From assembly GCA_001970955.1 (NCBI GenBank), contig MPUH01000216.1, forward strand, positions 16,208 through 80,207: a stretch of 64,000 nt of DNA. Direction: 5' to 3'. The stretch comes from Stentor coeruleus. Taxonomy: Eukaryota; Ciliophora; Heterotrichea; Heterotrichida; Stentoridae. Under the pieces are notes generated by a model that ran no database searches, was not told where the DNA came from, and was given only the letters and a program-made list of their open reading frames with translations. Every line of letters starts with the position of its first letter. Position 1 is the first letter of the stretch. Shown one piece after another: positions 60,683 to 64,000 of this stretch. Made by a program: the position numbers and the translations under genes.

Positions 60683-61300
60683 TTATAATTTTTTATATAA
60701 AGTTTACTTTTAGATTAGATTGATTTAGTATTATAGGAAATGAATTTGGAATGTATTTATAGATTTTGATAAGAATTAATATATACTATTGTTTTATTAT
60801 AAACCTGACTTTTTTATATTGAGTATATGTTTGAAGATTTTAATGTATGGTAAATCCATATAAAATATGTGATTTTATATAAATATTTGTTTAATTTATG
60901 ATTCGATTCATGATTTAAATTTATAAGATGCATAATAAGATTAGGTCAAGCTATTATATTATTTTATATACGAACATATTACTAATTATAATATTAGTTA
61001 AAACAAAAATAAAGTTTATAATAATTGTATCAATCAACTAATTTAAAGGCTTTTTTATTATCTCGCATACAGCAATATTCAAGGATTAAAAAAAAGAAGA
61101 TAATCATGCGAATTTTAATCAAAAAAATATTCGAAATATTTTTTACAATCATAATCATAAAAGAACTTAGCTTAAACTTAAACATCACACAACCTAAAAC
61201 CTTCCATTTCCATCATTTATAAAACTTTCAAATCAAAAAAAAATACACAACTAATTATCCCTTATCATCATAAAAAGTCCTAAAATAAATATCATATAAT
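60683..61300. other. Intergenic, no gene seen
   Basis: About 620 bp. A plus-strand frame at 61025-61222 is lysine/isoleucine-rich by base composition only. Nothing recognised. Confidence 0.55.
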
Positions 61301-62263
61301 TTAATTATCTTTCACAATCTCATCACTCTCTGATATATTAATTGTCTTAACCGGACTTAAAGATTTAGTATTATTCAAAAAAATCTTCATATGTTTCCAC
61401 TCAAACGCATGGTCATATTCAAAATCACTACTAATAAATGCATCTCTAAATATCCTTATAACATACGCATAATCCGGTTTAGTTGAAAATGCTAAACTTT
61501 TAACATAATTCATATACAAACCAAATGCAGGATGACAATCTTTACACAAACTTTCAATAGAAACTTGGATTTTACTAGTAACCAAAGGGTTTTTTTTCTG
61601 ACCATTTTCCCCATTATAACTATTTTCCCATGGTAGAAATCCTTTAACAAAATAAATCAACACATATCCAATTGCTTCTAAATCATCTCTTCTACTTTGT
61701 TCAATACCAAGTAATGAGTTACTTGAACTAAATCTTTGATTTCCTGTAAACCCTTTGCCTTCTTTATATTTAATATGTTTTTTTGTTGAATCTTTGAACT
61801 TTTTTGATAAGCCAAAGTCTATTAAATAGATAAGATTTGTAAAATTGTCTCTACCAATAAGAATATTTTCAGGTTTGATATCCCTATGTAGATAATGATA
61901 TGAATGTAAGGCTTGAATACGAGATAATAGTTGATCTGCTATCATTAATACAGATTTAAGACTAAGGGATTTGTTAAGAGAATTGAATAAATCTTGGAGA
62001 TTTGGACCTAAAAGATCAAGGATAAGAACATTAAAACCTCCTTTGTATCCATACCAGCGGACTTTAGGAAACCCAAGAGCATTATCTAGCCTTTTTAAGG
62101 TTTTAGCCTCTTGTAATAGTTGATTTGCTTTAGAAGCAACAGGTTCTAACTTGATAGCAACTTCTTCTTGAGTATATTGATTCTTACCTTTAAATATTTC
62201 CCCAAAACACCCGTTAGTTATTTTGCGTTCAAGACACCATTGTCCTCCAAATTTGTAATCCAT
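61301..62263 (-). CDS. Casein kinase 1-type protein kinase
   Basis: The protein has 320 residues, mostly kinase domain. The glycine loop is ITNGCFGEIFKG, K38 is the ATP-binding lysine in VAIK, then LHRDIKPENILI and LIDFGLSKKF follow. The CK1-specific block LGIEQSRRDDLEAIGYV is present, while the preceding activation segment reads FTGNQRFSSSNSL rather than the usual TGTARYASINTH. CK1 kinases phosphorylate serine and threonine, often after a primed residue. The C-terminal 40 residues are polar. The substitution near the activation loop suggests a diverged member. Confidence 0.93.
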   Translation of the reverse strand: MDYKFGGQWCLERKITNGCFGEIFKGKNQYTQEEVAIKLEPVASKANQLLQEAKTLKRLDNALGFPKVRWYGYKGGFNVLILDLLGPNLQDLFNSLNKSLSLKSVLMIADQLLSRIQALHSYHYLHRDIKPENILIGRDNFTNLIYLIDFGLSKKFKDSTKKHIKYKEGKGFTGNQRFSSSNSLLGIEQSRRDDLEAIGYVLIYFVKGFLPWENSYNGENGQKKNPLVTSKIQVSIESLCKDCHPAFGLYMNYVKSLAFSTKPDYAYVIRIFRDAFISSDFEYDHAFEWKHMKIFLNNTKSLSPVKTINISESDEIVKDN

Positions 62264-62391
62264 ATTTACCTTTAATACTAATGATATGATGTGTTTATTT
62301 ATAAACTAAAATGCTTTTTCACTATATAAAACCCCTTATTTCCTTGTTAATATAATAATTTCCTAAAGTATTATTATATATTATTAGGATT

Positions 62392-62781
62392 TTAGGTAGA
62401 ATATTTATTTATTATCCTTTCAGCTAAGGTTTTAGATGTATCAAACTTTTCCCCAGCTTCTTTTGCGCATTTTTCTATGCATTCCATTAAAAAGCCATCA
62501 TTTTTCCCATAGACTTTTCGGCAATTTTGAATACACCCTTGAAACTCTGATTGTACATTTTCAACTATATCCTGTAGTTCTCTGTGAAGGTTTCTAACAG
62601 AACTATTACAATCTTCAGCACATTCACTACATTTTTCAATTGAATATGATAAACTATAACAATCACTCATACATCTATAGCTTTTACCAATGATAAGTTT
62701 ATGAGGCTCTTCTATTGCCCGGCTGAACTCTGAACTTTTTGCTTCTAATATTCCGCTTATTCTATTGTAAAAAGCTTCCAT
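62392..62781 (-). CDS. FAM136A-like twin-cysteine protein
   Basis: The protein has 129 residues. Cysteine pairs with three residues between them appear at C37/C41, C54/C58, then in GCIQNC and MECIEKC. Spacing and helix pattern match FAM136A (DUF842), a mitochondrial intermembrane-space protein. The cysteines probably form disulphides via the Mia40 route. The start codon lies where FAM136A starts relative to the cysteines. No targeting presequence is seen, as usual for this class. Confidence 0.82.
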   Translation of the reverse strand: MEAFYNRISGILEAKSSEFSRAIEEPHKLIIGKSYRCMSDCYSLSYSIEKCSECAEDCNSSVRNLHRELQDIVENVQSEFQGCIQNCRKVYGKNDGFLMECIEKCAKEAGEKFDTSKTLAERIINKYST

Positions 62782-63224
62782 TATTAGCCTAGTGATTTAT
62801 TAATAAGATTAGTTTAAAAGTCTTTTTCGAATATTTTTGTTTATATGGATTATGAAAACTAGGCTGGAAATAATTTGGATAGTAAATAGAGGTATTGGAA
62901 TATAGCTAAACTATAAAGTGTGTAAATATTTTGTATTATAAACTAGGTGTTAAGGGATAATTTATATTGAAAAAGAAATATGTATATATATATGCTGATA
63001 ATCGGTATTACTAATACTTTATAAAAATATAAGCTTGTAAGAAAAAAATTAAACATAATTAAAGCTTTTTTTGATTAGAATCTATTAATCAAGTAAACTA
63101 ATATTCATCAGTATATCACATATAATTTTATAAACTTTTAATCAGCTAACAATAACACTTACTATAAATATCAACATTTTATTATCTTTAAAAATAATCT
63201 TTAAACTAGCCTCTAAAATCTTAA
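62782..63224. other. Intergenic, no gene seen
   Basis: About 440 bp, very AT-rich. Nothing recognised. Confidence 0.55.
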
Positions 63225-64000
63225 CTAACATATACTTTTAAAACCCAATTGAAAAGTTCCTTCATCAGACTGCCTAATCGCATTTATAATCCCAATTGTC
63301 GGGATAATAATAAGTGAGCAGGACAATATAATCGACAAACAAAATATCAGCATTGAAACTCTTTGTTTTTTAATAGCATATTTTCTAAGTATCAAAATCC
63401 CACAAAGACTTCCCATAATTGATAAGCCAAAAAACCAAGCGGCATAACTAAAATCAATCATCCCTGAAATAAAATACTGAGCAGCAGCAGTACCTGAACT
63501 AATAAATATAGTAAATGATGATGATATTGTTGAAATCTCAGGACGTACTCCTAAAGCTAAAAGCATTGGGCCAATAAGATTTCCTCCACCCATACCTAAA
63601 AGTCCAACAACAATACCAGCAACTATTGAGGCAAGTGCTATAATAAGACATTTTTTATAAGTCCATTTTATATCCCCATCATCAAAAGAGTAATGACCTT
63701 TTTCACAGATTTCTGTTTTTTTTACAAGATAAAATGAAGCTGCTAAGTTCATTAAAAGCATAAAAATAAAATAAGAAATTGTTATAATGAAAAAAGGAGG
63801 GGAACATTGTTCGATGTTGACTAAGGATTTTGATGTTGATGAACCTTTTAGGATTGTAAATGTAATACTAACACCTGCTAGGATGGTAAAGTAGATAAGA
63901 GGAATCCAGGATATGATTTTTTTCTCGCTATTGTAAATACTGGTGATTTTTCTTTGGATTTCTAGTGATAAGGCTTTGTCTAGGTGACTAATTTCAGGAT
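63225..64000 (-). CDS. TauE/SafE-type membrane transporter, 5' end beyond the window
   Basis: The frame is open from the stop at 63225 to the window edge (258 codons seen), so the start lies outside. Several TM helices are visible. The family signature VGLLGMGGGNLIGPMLLALG lies in the middle (about 150 residues before the stop), and a further run of four helices follows. In prokaryotes the family exports sulfite or organosulfonates; in eukaryotes the substrate is unclear. Upstream of the first complete ATG the frame continues with a TM (IPLIYFTILAGVSITFTI). It ends in TAG. Confidence 0.87.
   Translation of the reverse strand, partial: PEISHLDKALSLEIQRKITSIYNSEKKIISWIPLIYFTILAGVSITFTILKGSSTSKSLVNIEQCSPPFFIITISYFIFMLLMNLAASFYLVKKTEICEKGHYSFDDGDIKWTYKKCLIIALASIVAGIVVGLLGMGGGNLIGPMLLALGVRPEISTISSSFTIFISSGTAAAQYFISGMIDFSYAAWFFGLSIMGSLCGILILRKYAIKKQRVSMLIFCLSIILSCSLIIIPTIGIINAIRQSDEGTFQLGFKSIC

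Noticed and set aside
1-64000. Alternative genetic code with TGA as tryptophan, as in Blepharisma
   Set aside because: About forty full-length genes use TGG for tryptophan and contain no in-frame TGA; only one problematic gene has one.
1-64000. Telomere repeats, transposons or CRISPR-like arrays
   Set aside because: None seen; the direct repeats are either N joints or one short tandem.

Overview
The window looks like macronuclear DNA of a heterotrich ciliate, most likely Stentor or a close relative (inference). The DNA is AT-rich and gene-dense, with spacers as short as 14, 28 and 43 nt. Ten introns restore broken reading frames. All are exactly 15 nt, run from GTA to AG and carry A at intron position 10. 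This is the published signature of Stentor introns. Stop usage is standard: nearly all genes end in TAA, a few in TAG, and one in TGA.

Left part (1-6.2 kb): a degenerate EF-hand protein, a mitochondrial ADP/ATP carrier, tRNA-Gly(GCC), SUMO and a C1a-32/CLAMP-type axonemal protein. Centre-left (6.3-24.6 kb): five tandem, same-strand paralogues of a roughly 1000-residue TPR protein with a shared N-terminal motif and a shared C-terminal module. I do not recognise the family, and it is the most unusual block here. Then come an FAHD1-like protein and PP1 (43 nt apart), a Piwi protein with a DEDK catalytic set, a coiled-coil/EF-hand protein, a MORN protein, the relic of an AGC kinase, a LITAF-domain protein, a candidate PP1 regulator with SILK and RVxF motifs, and a DYRK2-type kinase.

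Right part (41-64 kb): small membrane proteins including a voltage-sensor-like one with a problematic gene model, coiled-coil proteins, a rhomboid-fold protein without its catalytic residues, an EF-hand protein, proteasome subunit beta 6, a COMM-domain protein, POLD2, a CNNM-type transporter, a BCAS3-like propeller protein, an MFS transporter with three introns, a PTEN/auxilin-type phosphatase-C2 protein, a 7-TM protein with two introns, a CK1-type kinase, a FAM136A-like protein and a TauE/SafE-type transporter cut by the window end.

Five single N bases are each flanked by near-identical direct duplications (44 to 158 bp). They look like unmerged contig ends, and one adds 53 residues to the third TPR gene. 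No mobile elements or CRISPR arrays were seen. The genes are mostly unrelated housekeeping, ciliary and signalling functions; apart from the TPR array there is no obvious functional cluster.
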